Shown: in pieces, positions 1-8,403 of the stretch
Numbering within the stretch: position 1 is the stretch's first letter
Layout: every line of letters starts with the position of its first letter
NCBI RefSeq assembly: GCF_009707545.1
Contig: NZ_WLYK01000011.1
Coordinates: 248,001 to 312,000 of the forward strand
From: Nakamurella alba
GTDB taxonomy: Bacteria; Actinomycetota; Actinomycetes; Mycobacteriales; Nakamurellaceae
Direction: 5' to 3'
DNA: 64,000 bases
Position numbers and translations under genes: made by a program
Notes under the pieces: model-generated
The model's database searches: none
What the model saw: only the letters and a program-made list of their open reading frames with translations
What the model was told of the DNA's origin: nothing

Positions 1-75
1 CGGATCGTGGACCGGCCGGACCTGGTCGAGACCATCCACCGGCGTGCGGAAGAGGCCCTTGCCGCCTATCGCTGA
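1..75 (+). CDS. C-terminal end of a WYL-domain (PafC-like) protein, partial
   Basis: The first 75 bases read as an open frame with no start, ending in TGA; the last 24 residues run from RIVDRPDLVETIHR to EEALAAYR. A Pro-x-Leu-x-Glu helix ending in an Ala-rich ALAAY tail is what I expect at the end of actinobacterial WYL-domain regulators such as PafC. In many actinobacteria pafB-pafC precede tatA-tatC-helY, and tatC and helY follow here. The assignment rests on the tail and the gene order only; the domain itself lies outside the window. Confidence 0.5.
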   Translation, partial: RIVDRPDLVETIHRRAEEALAAYR

Positions 76-300
76 GCCGCGGTCGCCCACCACCGCCGAC
101 GCCGGGCTGTCGGACAATCGCGGGCCCGTGTGGCGGCGGGGGACCCGAGGAATTCCCGTGCGGACCGGTCCCCGGGGCTGTGAGGTCCGAACGGACAGTG
201 AGGGATGCGCCGGGTCGGTCAGTACGATCGAGGCGGCGCGGGGGTCGGACCCGGTGCCGCACCTGGTGTCGGGAACAGCGGTCGGAAGGGAGCGGGCTCG

Positions 301-1284
301 GTGAAGATGCCGTTCCGCCGCAAGGGAGAGCGCTCGGCCGACGGGTCGATGTCGCTGATGGAGCACCTGTACGAGCTCCGCCGCCGGCTGTTCTTCGCGG
401 TCCTCGGGCTCTTCCTGGGCACCGTGGTCGGGTTCATCTGGTACACGGTCAAGATCCCGGCGTTGGGCATCCCCAGCCTCGGCGACATCATGATCCACCC
501 GTACTGCGCGGTCCCGGCGGAGTACCGGAACGTCACCGGCGACGGCACCTCCTGCCAGCTGGTGGCGATCACCCCGTTCAGCTTCCTGCAGGTCCGGCTG
601 AAGGCCGCGCTGCTGGTCGGTTCGATCATCTCCTCGCCGATCTGGCTCTACCAGCTGTGGGCGTTCGTCACGCCCGCGCTGTACTCCAAGGAGCGCAAGT
701 TCGCCGTCAGCTTCGTCTCGATGGGCGGCTTCCTGTTCTTCGCCGGCTCCGCCCTGGCCTACGTCGTCATCGGCGAGGGCCTGAAGGTGCTGCTCAGCTT
801 CGCTGGTGAGGACGGCGTCGCGCAGCTCACCCCGGACAGCTACTTCTCGTTCCTGATCGCCATGCTGATCATCTTCGGGCTGTCGTTCGAGGTGCCGCTG
901 CTGCTGGTGATGCTGAACTTCGCCGGTGTGCTCAAGGGCGCGAAGCTGGCGCAGGCGCGGCGGTACGCATTCTTCGGGATGGTCGTGCTTGCCGGGCTGG
1001 TCGTCCCCGGCAACGACCCGATCACCATGCTGGCGCTGGCGATCTCGCTGTGCATCCTCTACGAGCTCGCCGTGCAGGTCTCGAAGTTCCACGACAAGCG
1101 CAAGGCCAAGCGGCTGGCGGTCGAGGGCTTCGGGGAGCTGTCGGACGACGAGGCCTCGCCCTCGCCGATCGCCGCCGGTGCCCCCGAGGCGAGCTCGGCC
1201 GCGTCGGTGACCGGTGCCTCCCCAACCCCGACGGCGACACCGCTGCGGGCCGACCACCGACTGGACGACGGCGACGCCACCTGA
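301..1284 (+). CDS. tatC: Sec-independent protein translocase subunit TatC
   Basis: TatC is the polytopic receptor of the twin-arginine translocon, which exports folded proteins across the membrane. The N-terminus carries the family signature (SLMEHLYELRRRLFF), followed by six hydrophobic segments. There is a large extracytoplasmic loop with two Cys at about residues 70-90, the conserved FxF segment before helix 2 (TPFSFLQVRLKAAL), and the P-I-W-x-Y-Q-x-W-x-F motif. The roughly 60-residue C-terminal tail is rich in Ala, Ser and Pro and is probably disordered. GTG at 301 is chosen because GGAAGGGAG lies 8 nt upstream; ATG at 307 is the alternative. The helicase gene follows 24 nt later, so the two are probably co-transcribed. 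No tatA is present between the upstream gene end and tatC. Confidence 0.95.
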   Translation: MKMPFRRKGERSADGSMSLMEHLYELRRRLFFAVLGLFLGTVVGFIWYTVKIPALGIPSLGDIMIHPYCAVPAEYRNVTGDGTSCQLVAITPFSFLQVRLKAALLVGSIISSPIWLYQLWAFVTPALYSKERKFAVSFVSMGGFLFFAGSALAYVVIGEGLKVLLSFAGEDGVAQLTPDSYFSFLIAMLIIFGLSFEVPLLLVMLNFAGVLKGAKLAQARRYAFFGMVVLAGLVVPGNDPITMLALAISLCILYELAVQVSKFHDKRKAKRLAVEGFGELSDDEASPSPIAAGAPEASSAASVTGASPTPTATPLRADHRLDDGDAT

Positions 1285-1308
1285 CCCGTCGCACCCCGGT
1301 GCGGCGGG

Positions 1309-4200
1309 GTGCCGGCCTACGTGTGGAACCCTGGAGGGGTGAGCACGTTCGGGCGGGACCTCTCCGTCGATCCTGATCCGGTCGGTCCCGATCAGGTGGA
1401 GGAGGAACTCTCCCCGGCCGAGCGCTACGCGCGGTCCCGGGAGCGTGCCGCCACCCCGCACCTCACCGAGTTCGTCGCGACCCGGCCGTTCCGCCTCGAC
1501 GACTTCCAGCTGCAGGCCTGCACCGCGCTGGAGTCCGGGCAGGGTGTGCTGGTGTGCGCGCCGACCGGGGCCGGCAAGACGGTGGTCGGCGAGTTCGCGG
1601 TGCACCGGGCGCTGCGCACCGGCGGGAAGTGCTTCTACACCACCCCGATCAAGGCGCTGTCCAACCAGAAGTTCCAGGACCTGATCGCCGAGTACGGCGC
1701 CGACACGGTCGGCCTGCTCACCGGCGACACCTCGATCAACTCGCACGCCGACGTCGTCGTGATGACCACCGAGGTATTGCGCAACATGCTCTACGCCGGG
1801 TCCCCGGACCTGCACGGGCTGACCGCCGTGGTGATGGACGAGATCCACTACCTGGCGGACAAGTTCCGCGGCGCGGTGTGGGAGGAGGTGATCCTGCAGC
1901 TGCCGGAGGAGGTACAGGTCGTCGGGCTGTCGGCGACGGTGTCCAACGCCGAGGAGTTCGGTGCCTGGCTGCAGGCGGTCCGCGGGCACACCACCGTCGT
2001 CGTCGACGAGATCCGGCCGGTGCCACTCTGGCAGCACATGATGGTCGGCCGCCGCATGTTCGACCTGTTCACCACCTCCACCGACGGCGACTCGCCCGGC
2101 GCGGTGAAGGTCGACCCCTCGCTCACCCGGGCCATCGCCGACGCCGAGAGCATGGCCGACCGGTTCGCCCACCGTGGCGGGCGGGGCAACGGGCGGCCCG
2201 GGGGCGGATCCGGGGGCGGGGGCGGGCGTGGTCGGTCCTGGGACAACCGGCCGCGGTTCCGGCCGCCGGCCCGGGTCGACGTCATCGAGCGGTTGGACGG
2301 TAACGGCCTGCTGCCGGCGATCACCTTCATCTTCTCCAGGGCCGGCTGCGACGCGGCGGTGGGCCAGTGCGTGCGCGCCGGGATGCGGCTGACCACCGAG
2401 TCCGAACGCGAGCAGATCCGGGCGGTCATCGACCGGCGCACCGCCGACCTGCCGGAGGCGGACCTGGGCGTACTCGGCTACTGGGACTGGCGGGAGGCGC
2501 TGGAGCGCGGGATCGCCGCCCACCACGCCGGCATGCTGCCGACGTTCAAGGAGACGGTGGAGGAGCTGTTCGTCGCCGGGCTGGTCAAGGCGGTGTTCGC
2601 GACCGAGACGCTGGCACTGGGCATCAACATGCCGGCCCGCACCGTCGTGCTGGAGAAGCTGATCAAGTACAACGGCGAGGGGCACGTCGACCTGACGCCG
2701 GGCGAGTACACCCAGCTGACCGGGCGGGCCGGGCGCCGCGGCATCGACATCGAAGGGCACGCGGTTGTCGTCTGGGCGCCGGGCACGGACCCGCGCACCG
2801 TCGCCGGGCTCGCCTCGAAACGCACCTACCCGCTGCGGTCCTCGTTCCGACCGTCCTACAACATGGCCGTCAACCTGCTCGGACGATTGGGCCGTACCGC
2901 CTCCAAGGAGCTGTTGGAGCAGTCGTTCGCGCAGTTCCAGGCGGACTCGTCGGTGGTCGGTCTGGTCCGGCAGGTGCGTCGCAACACCCAGGCGATCGCC
3001 TCGCACGCGTCCGCGATGGAGTGCCACCTCGGTGACACCGGTGAGTACCTGGACCTGTTGCAGACGCTGGCCGGCCTGGAGAAACAGACCGCCCGCTCCG
3101 GTGCCGCCCGGCGCCGGGAGGCGACCGCTGCGGACCTGGAGGCGCTGCACCGCGGGGACGTGATCTCCGTGCCGAGCGGTCGGCGCGCCGGCCTCGCCGT
3201 GGTGCTGGACCCCGGGCTGGAGGCCGACGGGACAGTCCGGCCGCTGGTGATCACCGCCTCCCGCTGGTCCGGTCGGCTGTCCGCGGCCGACTTCCGCGGC
3301 CCGGTCCCGGCCCTCGGCCGGCTGCGGCTGGCGAAGTTCGTCGACCACCGCTCCGCCCAGGTGCGCAAGGACGTGGCGTCCTCGATCATCGCCGCGCAGC
3401 ACGAGGGGCGGCTGGAGCGGCCGGCGTCGGTCGGCGCGCGGGGCGACACCACCGCCGGCCCGGACGAGGCCCGGCTGTCGCAGCTGCGCCGGGAGGTGCG
3501 GTCGCACCCGGTGCACGGCTGCTCGGACCGGGAGACGCATCTGCAGTGGGCCCGCCGCTGGCGGCGGCTGACCGACGAGAACGCGGCGCTGACCGCGAAG
3601 GTCGACGGCGCCCGGGGCTCGCTCGGCACCGCGCTGGACAAGATCCTCGGACTGCTCACCCGGCGCGGGTTCGTGCAGCACGACCGGTTGACCGACGCCG
3701 GGAGGATGCTCACCCGGATCTGGTCGGAGAGCGACCTGGTCGTCGCCGAGTGCCTGCGCGGCGGGACCTGGGACGGGCTGGCCGCGCACGAGCTCGCCGG
3801 TGCCGTGTCGACGCTGGTCTACGAGTCCCGGCGGGACAACGCGGCCGCGGCGCGGCTGCCCATCGGTGCGATGGGTGACGCGGTGGTCGCCACCCGGCGG
3901 GTGTGGACCGAGGTCGCGGCCGACGAGGCGGAGGCGGGGGTGCCGGTGACCCGGCAGCCGGATGCGGGATTCGCTGCGGCCGTGGCGGTCTGGGCCGAGG
4001 GTGGCATGCTCTCCGACGCGCTGCTGGCCGCGGCCGCCGGCGGCGACGACCTGTCCGCCGGCGACTTCGTCCGCTGGTGCCGGCAGGTGATCGACCTGCT
4101 GGACCAGATCCGGATCGTCGCCCCGCCGGCGATGGCGGGGACCGCGGCGGAGGGTGTCGCGGCGCTCCGCCGGGGCGTGGTCGCGATGGGCGCGGTCTGA
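1309..4200 (+). CDS. helY: DEAD/DEAH-box RNA helicase, HelY/Ski2-like
   Basis: This is a 963-residue superfamily 2 helicase of the Ski2/Mtr4-like group found beside tatC in actinobacteria. Visible motifs are Walker A (APTGAGKT, about residues 84-91), motif II DEIH (about 177-180), motif III SAT (GLSATVSN), motif VI (QLTGRAGRRGID, about 469-480) and a C-terminal DSHCT-type helical domain beginning near HPVHGC. A Gly/Arg-rich insertion at about residues 285-325 (RGGRGNGRPGGGSGGGGG) interrupts the helicase core and may contact RNA. The start is uncertain: GTG at 1309, 1321 or 1339 are all in frame and none has a well-spaced ribosome site. The role in RNA metabolism is inferred from the family. 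Confidence 0.93.
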   Translation: MPAYVWNPGGVSTFGRDLSVDPDPVGPDQVEEELSPAERYARSRERAATPHLTEFVATRPFRLDDFQLQACTALESGQGVLVCAPTGAGKTVVGEFAVHRALRTGGKCFYTTPIKALSNQKFQDLIAEYGADTVGLLTGDTSINSHADVVVMTTEVLRNMLYAGSPDLHGLTAVVMDEIHYLADKFRGAVWEEVILQLPEEVQVVGLSATVSNAEEFGAWLQAVRGHTTVVVDEIRPVPLWQHMMVGRRMFDLFTTSTDGDSPGAVKVDPSLTRAIADAESMADRFAHRGGRGNGRPGGGSGGGGGRGRSWDNRPRFRPPARVDVIERLDGNGLLPAITFIFSRAGCDAAVGQCVRAGMRLTTESEREQIRAVIDRRTADLPEADLGVLGYWDWREALERGIAAHHAGMLPTFKETVEELFVAGLVKAVFATETLALGINMPARTVVLEKLIKYNGEGHVDLTPGEYTQLTGRAGRRGIDIEGHAVVVWAPGTDPRTVAGLASKRTYPLRSSFRPSYNMAVNLLGRLGRTASKELLEQSFAQFQADSSVVGLVRQVRRNTQAIASHASAMECHLGDTGEYLDLLQTLAGLEKQTARSGAARRREATAADLEALHRGDVISVPSGRRAGLAVVLDPGLEADGTVRPLVITASRWSGRLSAADFRGPVPALGRLRLAKFVDHRSAQVRKDVASSIIAAQHEGRLERPASVGARGDTTAGPDEARLSQLRREVRSHPVHGCSDRETHLQWARRWRRLTDENAALTAKVDGARGSLGTALDKILGLLTRRGFVQHDRLTDAGRMLTRIWSESDLVVAECLRGGTWDGLAAHELAGAVSTLVYESRRDNAAAARLPIGAMGDAVVATRRVWTEVAADEAEAGVPVTRQPDAGFAAAVAVWAEGGMLSDALLAAAAGGDDLSAGDFVRWCRQVIDLLDQIRIVAPPAMAGTAAEGVAALRRGVVAMGAV

Positions 4201-4378
4201 TCCGTCGCCGTGATCCGTCGCCGTGATCCGTCGCCGTCCGTGGCACCTTCCGCCGCGGTCCGGGACCCGCTTCGGGGCCGGTCGGATGCTGGTCGGGTGC
4301 TGTGCGGGTGCTGGTCGAGATCCTGGTTGAGTGCTGTGCGGGTGCCGGTCGAGATTCTGGTCGAGTTCAGTGCGGGTT
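4198..4378 (+). repeat. Short tandem repeats behind helY
   Basis: Three exact copies of the 13-mer TGATCCGTCGCCG run from the helY stop codon to 4236. A second array follows, a 34-bp unit beginning GTGCTGTGCGGGTG, with copies at 4297-4330 and 4331-4364 and a partial third from 4365. These fill much of the 415-bp gap 4201-4615. No gene is evident in the gap. Confidence 0.7.
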
Positions 4379-4465
4379 CCCTGCCCATCCGTGCCCCGGG
4401 CGGATCGGGGCATCGTCGGGGCGATCCGTGCAGAACGATCAACTGATCAGGTATCAACAAGACAC

Positions 4466-4493
4466 TGACAAAGCTCTCAGCGGTGCGTACCGT
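4466..4493 (+). promoter_or_regulatory. Candidate promoter of the DUF4333 gene
   Basis: TGACAA (4466-4471) and TACCGT (4488-4493) are separated by 16 nt in the least GC-rich part of the gap, about 120 nt before the start at 4616. This is a pattern match only. Confidence 0.3.
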
Positions 4494-4615
4494 TCCCCCG
4501 GAAAGGCATGCCGGACCGCCGGTCCGGTTGCGGGTCGGTCCGCGGTCGCGCCGAAGCGGCGTGATTGGATGACCAGCAGCGTGCCGGCCGTGGCCGGATA
4601 TCGAGGAGGACGACG

Positions 4616-5368
4616 ATGAGTACCCCGTACGGTCAGGGTGGGAACCCGGACTGGAGCCAGGGCCAGCAGGGCGGTTACGGCCAGCCCGCCGCGCCGGACC
4701 AGTCGGGCTACGGCCAGCAGGGTTATGGCCAGCAGGGTTACGGACAGCAGCCCGGGTACGGCCAGCAGCCGCAGACCGGCGGCTACGGCCAGCAGGGTTA
4801 CGGCACCGGAGCGCAGCCGACCTACGGTGCGCCGGAGCAGCAGGGCTACGGCCAGCAGGGGTACGGCCAGCAGGGCTACGGCTCGGGTGCCCAGCCGACC
4901 TACGGCCAGCCGGACCAGTCCGCCTACGGGCAGCAGGGCTACGGGCAGCAGGGTGCCTACGGTGCCCAGCAGTACGGCCAGGCCGGTTACGGCCAGCAGG
5001 GCTACGGCCAGCCCGGGCAGGGTGCCGCCGGTGCCCCGAAGTCGAACAAGGGCCTGCTGATCGGCGTCAGCGCGCTCGTCGTGGTGCTCGCCGTCGCTGC
5101 GGTGCTGCTGTTCCTGTGGCCCGGGTTCCTCAACAAGAAGGTCTTCGACCAGGCCGCGGTGCAGACCGACGTGCAGAAAATTCTGACCGACCCGGCCCCC
5201 GCCGGCTACGCGCTCTCCGGCATCTCGGCGGTGAACTGCCCGGCCGACCAGGAGGTCAAGGCCGGCACCTCCTTCGTCTGCTCCGTCACCCAGGACGGCG
5301 CGACCAAGAACGTCACCGTCACGGTCAAGGACGACAACGGCCTCTACGAGGTCGGCATCCCAGCCTGA
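4616..5368 (+). CDS. DUF4333 membrane protein with a YGQQ-rich low-complexity N-terminus
   Basis: The 250-residue protein has three parts. Residues about 8-140 are almost wholly Gly, Tyr and Gln in degenerate GYGQQ units with a few Pro/Ala/Ser breaks. One transmembrane helix follows (about 145-170, [22 protein letters not shown]). An exported C-terminal domain of about 80 residues has a Cys pair (VNCPADQ and FVCSV) typical of DUF4333. ATG 4616 has GAGGAGGA five nt upstream. The predicted topology places the low-complexity tail in the cytoplasm and the small disulfide domain outside. The function of DUF4333 is not known. The tail composition resembles phase-separating prion-like domains, which is only an analogy. 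Confidence 0.85.
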   Translation: MSTPYGQGGNPDWSQGQQGGYGQPAAPDQSGYGQQGYGQQGYGQQPGYGQQPQTGGYGQQGYGTGAQPTYGAPEQQGYGQQGYGQQGYGSGAQPTYGQPDQSAYGQQGYGQQGAYGAQQYGQAGYGQQGYGQPGQGAAGAPKSNKGLLIGVSALVVVLAVAAVLLFLWPGFLNKKVFDQAAVQTDVQKILTDPAPAGYALSGISAVNCPADQEVKAGTSFVCSVTQDGATKNVTVTVKDDNGLYEVGIPA

Positions 5369-5382
5369 CCCGGCAGCTCTTC

Positions 5383-5421
5383 GCAACGGCCCGCAACCAC
5401 ACACCGGTTGCGGGCCGTTGC
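5383..5421 (+). terminator. Hairpin terminator after the DUF4333 gene
   Basis: A perfect 16-bp stem (GCAACGGCCCGCAACC with its reverse complement) encloses a 7-nt loop, starting 14 nt after the stop codon. No T-run follows, as is common in actinobacteria. It sits between convergent genes and could serve both. Confidence 0.75.
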
Positions 5422-5431
5422 TGCGTCCCCG

Positions 5432-5665
5432 GTTGGCGCGAGGATCAAAGTCGTCGACGCGTGTGAAGTTGCCGCCGTTGGGACGGGTGTGGCAGGAGTC
5501 GCCACTTTCCTGCGCGCGGGGGCGTTCCCGATGCCCTCGGACGCTGCACCTGGGCTGGCGCGAGGATCAAAGTCCGCGACGCGTGTGAAGTTGCCGCCGT
5601 TGGGACGCGTGGTGCCGGAGTCACCGCTTTCCTACGCGCGGGGGCAGAAACAGTGCCCTCGGCGA
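5432..5665 (+). repeat. Two tandem copies of a ~115-122 bp non-coding repeat
   Basis: A unit starting GTTGGCGCGAGGATCAAAG at 5432 is followed by a second starting GCTGGCGCGAGGATCAAAG at 5554. Both contain ACGCGTGTGAAGTTGCCGCC and end in a GCGCGGGGGC-type segment. Most positions are identical apart from scattered substitutions. Together with the terminator they account for the 313-bp gap 5369-5681. No coding sequence is supported there. Confidence 0.8.
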
Positions 5666-5681
5666 GGGATGGGGGATTCGG

Positions 5682-6635
5682 TCAGCGGGTGAGCATCGTG
5701 TCCAGCAGGCGCTTGACCGACTGGCCGATCCCCAACTCCTTGACCAGGGCGGCGAGGCGCGCCGGGTCGGTGGGGGAGGACGGCAGGGCGCCATCACCGG
5801 CGGGATGCACCGACACCGGGGCGTCCTCGGCGACCCGGACCACCTTCGGCGCCACCGCCAGGTAGTCGGCCGCGGCCAGCAGCTTCTTGCGGGAGGCCTG
5901 CGGCATGCCCGAGTTCCGGTCGTTCGCCGCCACCACGATGTCCTCGATGGTGCCGAAGGTGCCGACCAGCTGGGCAGCGGTCTTCTCGCCGATCCCGGCG
6001 ACCCCGGGCAGCCCGTCCGACGGGTCTCCGCGCAGCGCCGCGAAGTCGGCGTACCGGGAGGCCGGGATGCCGTACTTCTCGGCGACCCCGGCCTGGTCCA
6101 GCACCTGCACCTTGCTCATCCCGGCGCCGACGTAGCGAACCCGCACGGGCGTCGGAGTCTCCCGGGCGAGCTGCAGCAGATCCCGGTCACCGGTGACGAC
6201 CTCGACCGGGTCAACGGTCTCGCGGGCGGCGAGGGTGCCGATCACGTCGTCGGCCTCGAACCCCTCGGCGCCGGCGATGGCGATGCCGAACGCCTCGAGC
6301 ACCTCCAGCAGCAGCGGCACCTGCGGGGACAGCTCGTCGGGCACCTCCTCGACGTCGGCGCCGCCCGGGACCCCGGTACCGGTGGCACCGCCGCCTTCCT
6401 CGATGACCCGGTGCGCCTTGTACGACGGCAGCAGCTCCACCCGCCACGCCGGGCGCCAGTCCAGGTCCAGGCAGGCGATCACCCGGGTCGGCTTCGCGTC
6501 GATCATCACCCGCCGGATGATGTCGATCGTGCCGCGGATCGCGTTCACCGGGCGCCCGTCCGGTGCCGTCATCGACGACGGCAGGGCGTGGAACGACCGG
6601 AAGTAGATCCCCGCGAGGTCCAGGAGCTGCAGCAT
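5682..6635 (-). CDS. 5'-3' exonuclease, PolI N-terminal-domain type
   Basis: The 317-residue protein matches the stand-alone 5' nuclease family related to the N-terminal domain of DNA polymerase I (flap/RNA primer removal). The PIN-like fold shows the N-terminal acidic site (LLDLAGIYFRSFHALP), the central acidic cluster (EGFEADDVIGTLA and VVTGDRDLLQL) and a helix-3-turn-helix DNA-binding segment (PGVAGIGEKTAAQLV). A Gly-rich insertion (EEGGGATGTGVPGG) lies between the first and second acidic clusters. ATG 6635 is preceded by TAGCGT (6643-6648) with only 7 nt between them and no ribosome site, so a leaderless transcript is likely. It is divergent from the peptidase gene. Confidence 0.9.
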   Translation of the reverse strand: MLQLLDLAGIYFRSFHALPSSMTAPDGRPVNAIRGTIDIIRRVMIDAKPTRVIACLDLDWRPAWRVELLPSYKAHRVIEEGGGATGTGVPGGADVEEVPDELSPQVPLLLEVLEAFGIAIAGAEGFEADDVIGTLAARETVDPVEVVTGDRDLLQLARETPTPVRVRYVGAGMSKVQVLDQAGVAEKYGIPASRYADFAALRGDPSDGLPGVAGIGEKTAAQLVGTFGTIEDIVVAANDRNSGMPQASRKKLLAAADYLAVAPKVVRVAEDAPVSVHPAGDGALPSSPTDPARLAALVKELGIGQSVKRLLDTMLTR

Positions 6636-6642
6636 GTGCCGG

Positions 6643-6726
6643 ACGCTACCGTTTCGAGGTTGGGGCCCGCTCACGCGGCGCGCCCTCGCGGCTCGCGCGG
6701 GGCGGGGCGAGTGGTCCGGATAGAGT
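6643..6726. promoter_or_regulatory. Divergent pair of leaderless-type promoters
   Basis: TAGCGT at 6643-6648 (minus strand) lies 7 nt before the exonuclease ATG. TAGAGT at 6721-6726 (plus strand) lies 8 nt before the peptidase ATG. Neither gene has a Shine-Dalgarno. The region between them is the shared divergent promoter. Confidence 0.55.
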
Positions 6727-6734
6727 TCCGTGCC

Positions 6735-7877
6735 ATGACCGACGACCCGGGTGCCGCCACGAGCGCCGCGACTGCTGCGGTCGCGGACCGCCTCACCGCA
6801 CTGGCTGCCCAGGCCGCCGCCCGGGGCGTGGACGTGATCCTGGTCGGGCCGGGCGCCGATCTGCAGTACCTGGCCGGTCATTCGGTGCCCTCCCACGAAC
6901 GACTCACCCTGCTGGTCGTCCCGGCCGACGGCGCCCCGGCGATGTTGGTCCCGGCTCTGGAGCGCCCGGGCTGGAACGACAGCCCGATCGAAGTGCTGGG
7001 CACCCCGATCAGCACCTGGCTCGACGGCGAGGACCCGTACGACGCCGCTGTCGCGCTGTTCCCGACCGGCACCAGGGTGATCGCGGTCGACGACCACCTG
7101 CCGGCGGTGCACGCGCTCGGCATCCGCGACGCCGTCCCCGGCTCCGACCTCACCGTTGCCGGCGCGATCATCGGAGAACTCCGGATGCGCAAGGGATCCG
7201 AGGAGATCGCGCATCTCGCCCGGGTCGGTGCGGCGATCGACCGGGTACAGGGCCGGATCGGCGAGTGGTTGCTGGCCGGCCGCACCGAGCGCGAGGTGGC
7301 GGCGGACATCGCCGCGGCGCTGATCGAGGAGGGCCACACCCGCGCGGATTTCGTGATCGTCGCCTCCGGCCCGAACGGTGCCAGTCCGCACCACGAGGCC
7401 TCAGACCGGGTGATCCAGCCCGGTGACCCGGTGGTGATCGACATCGGCGGACCCGAATCCACCGGCTACTTCTCGGACTGCACCCGCACCTACCAGGTGG
7501 CCGGGACCGCCCCCGACGGTTTCGCCGAGGTCTACGAGATCGTTCGTCGCGCCCAGCAGGCCGCGGTCCAGGTGGTCCGTCCGGGCATCACCGCGGAGAC
7601 CGTGGACCGCACCGCGCGGGCGATCATCGCCGAGGCCGGGTACGGCGATCGCTTCCTCACCCGCACCGGGCACGGGATCGGCCTCGAGGTGCACGAGCAC
7701 CCGTACATGGTCGAGGGGAACGACCGTGTCCTCGAACCCGGGATGGCGTTCTCGGTCGAGCCGGGCATCTACCTGGAGGGTCGGTTCGGCATCCGGATCG
7801 AGGACATCGTGGTGGTCGGGGAGGACGGGCCGGTGCTGATGAACCGGGCCGATCGGATGCTGAAGGTGGTGGGCTGA
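6735..7877 (+). CDS. M24-family Xaa-Pro aminopeptidase
   Basis: A 380-residue metallopeptidase removing the N-terminal residue before proline; the substrate is inferred from the family. An N-terminal creatinase-like domain (residues 1-150) precedes the pita-bread catalytic domain. The five metal ligands are visible: Asp in VVIDIGG, Asp in YFSDCTRTY, His in TGHGIGLEVHEHP, Glu in FSVEPGIY and Glu in RIEDIVVV. The length is normal and no signal peptide is seen, so it is cytoplasmic. The Lrp-type regulator follows with a 1-nt gap, suggesting an operon. The start is set by TAGAGT 8 nt upstream. Confidence 0.93.
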   Translation: MTDDPGAATSAATAAVADRLTALAAQAAARGVDVILVGPGADLQYLAGHSVPSHERLTLLVVPADGAPAMLVPALERPGWNDSPIEVLGTPISTWLDGEDPYDAAVALFPTGTRVIAVDDHLPAVHALGIRDAVPGSDLTVAGAIIGELRMRKGSEEIAHLARVGAAIDRVQGRIGEWLLAGRTEREVAADIAAALIEEGHTRADFVIVASGPNGASPHHEASDRVIQPGDPVVIDIGGPESTGYFSDCTRTYQVAGTAPDGFAEVYEIVRRAQQAAVQVVRPGITAETVDRTARAIIAEAGYGDRFLTRTGHGIGLEVHEHPYMVEGNDRVLEPGMAFSVEPGIYLEGRFGIRIEDIVVVGEDGPVLMNRADRMLKVVG

Positions 7878-7878
7878 C

Positions 7879-8355
7879 GTGCTCGAGGACATCGACGCGC
7901 GCATCGCGGCCGTGCTGGCCGACGACGGACGTTGCAGTTACACGGATCTCGCCGAGAAGGTCGGCCTGTCGGTGTCGGCGGTGCACCAGCGCGTGCGCCG
8001 GCTGGAGCAGCGCGGGGTGATCCGCGGCTACTCCGCGCGGATCGACGTCGAGCAGCTCGGCCTGCCGCTCACCGCCTTCGTCTCGCTCACCCCGATCGAC
8101 CCGGCCGAACCGGACGACTACCCGGAGCGGCTCAAGGGCCTGAGCCAGATCGAGGCGTGCTACTCGGTGGCCGGCGTGGAGTCGTACATCGTGAAGGTGC
8201 GCGTCGCCTCGCCGTCGCAGCTGGAAGCGCTGCTCGCGCAGATCCGGGCCACCGCGAACGTCTCGACCCGGACCACCGTCGTGCTGTCGACGCCCTACGA
8301 GGACCGCCCGGTGACACCGCCGATCGCACCGGCGGCGATCCTCGACCAGGACTGA
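7879..8355 (+). CDS. Lrp/AsnC-family transcriptional regulator
   Basis: The 158-residue protein has an N-terminal winged helix-turn-helix (SYTDLAEKVGLSVSAVHQRV) and a C-terminal RAM ligand-binding domain (AFVSLTPIDPAEPD to VLSTPYEDRP). Feast/famine regulators of this type bind amino acids and form octamers. It starts with GTG one base after the Xaa-Pro peptidase stop, so translational coupling is likely and the peptidase may be a target. The ligand cannot be told from the sequence. The last 20 residues, rich in Pro and Ala, extend beyond the usual fold. Confidence 0.92.
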   Translation: MLEDIDARIAAVLADDGRCSYTDLAEKVGLSVSAVHQRVRRLEQRGVIRGYSARIDVEQLGLPLTAFVSLTPIDPAEPDDYPERLKGLSQIEACYSVAGVESYIVKVRVASPSQLEALLAQIRATANVSTRTTVVLSTPYEDRPVTPPIAPAAILDQD

Positions 8356-8403
8356 TCCTCCGATTCGGCGGTGCGGTGCTCTGCGACCTGCCAAGCTGGT
8401 GCG

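Noticed and set aside
76-304. Small frame before tatC as a gene
   Set aside because: No ribosome site, no hydrophobic helix and no family resemblance; it overlaps the end of the upstream gene.
5805-6734. Plus-strand extension of the Xaa-Pro peptidase frame upstream over the exonuclease gene
   Set aside because: It is the antisense of the exonuclease; the family alignment and the TAGAGT box place the start at 6735.
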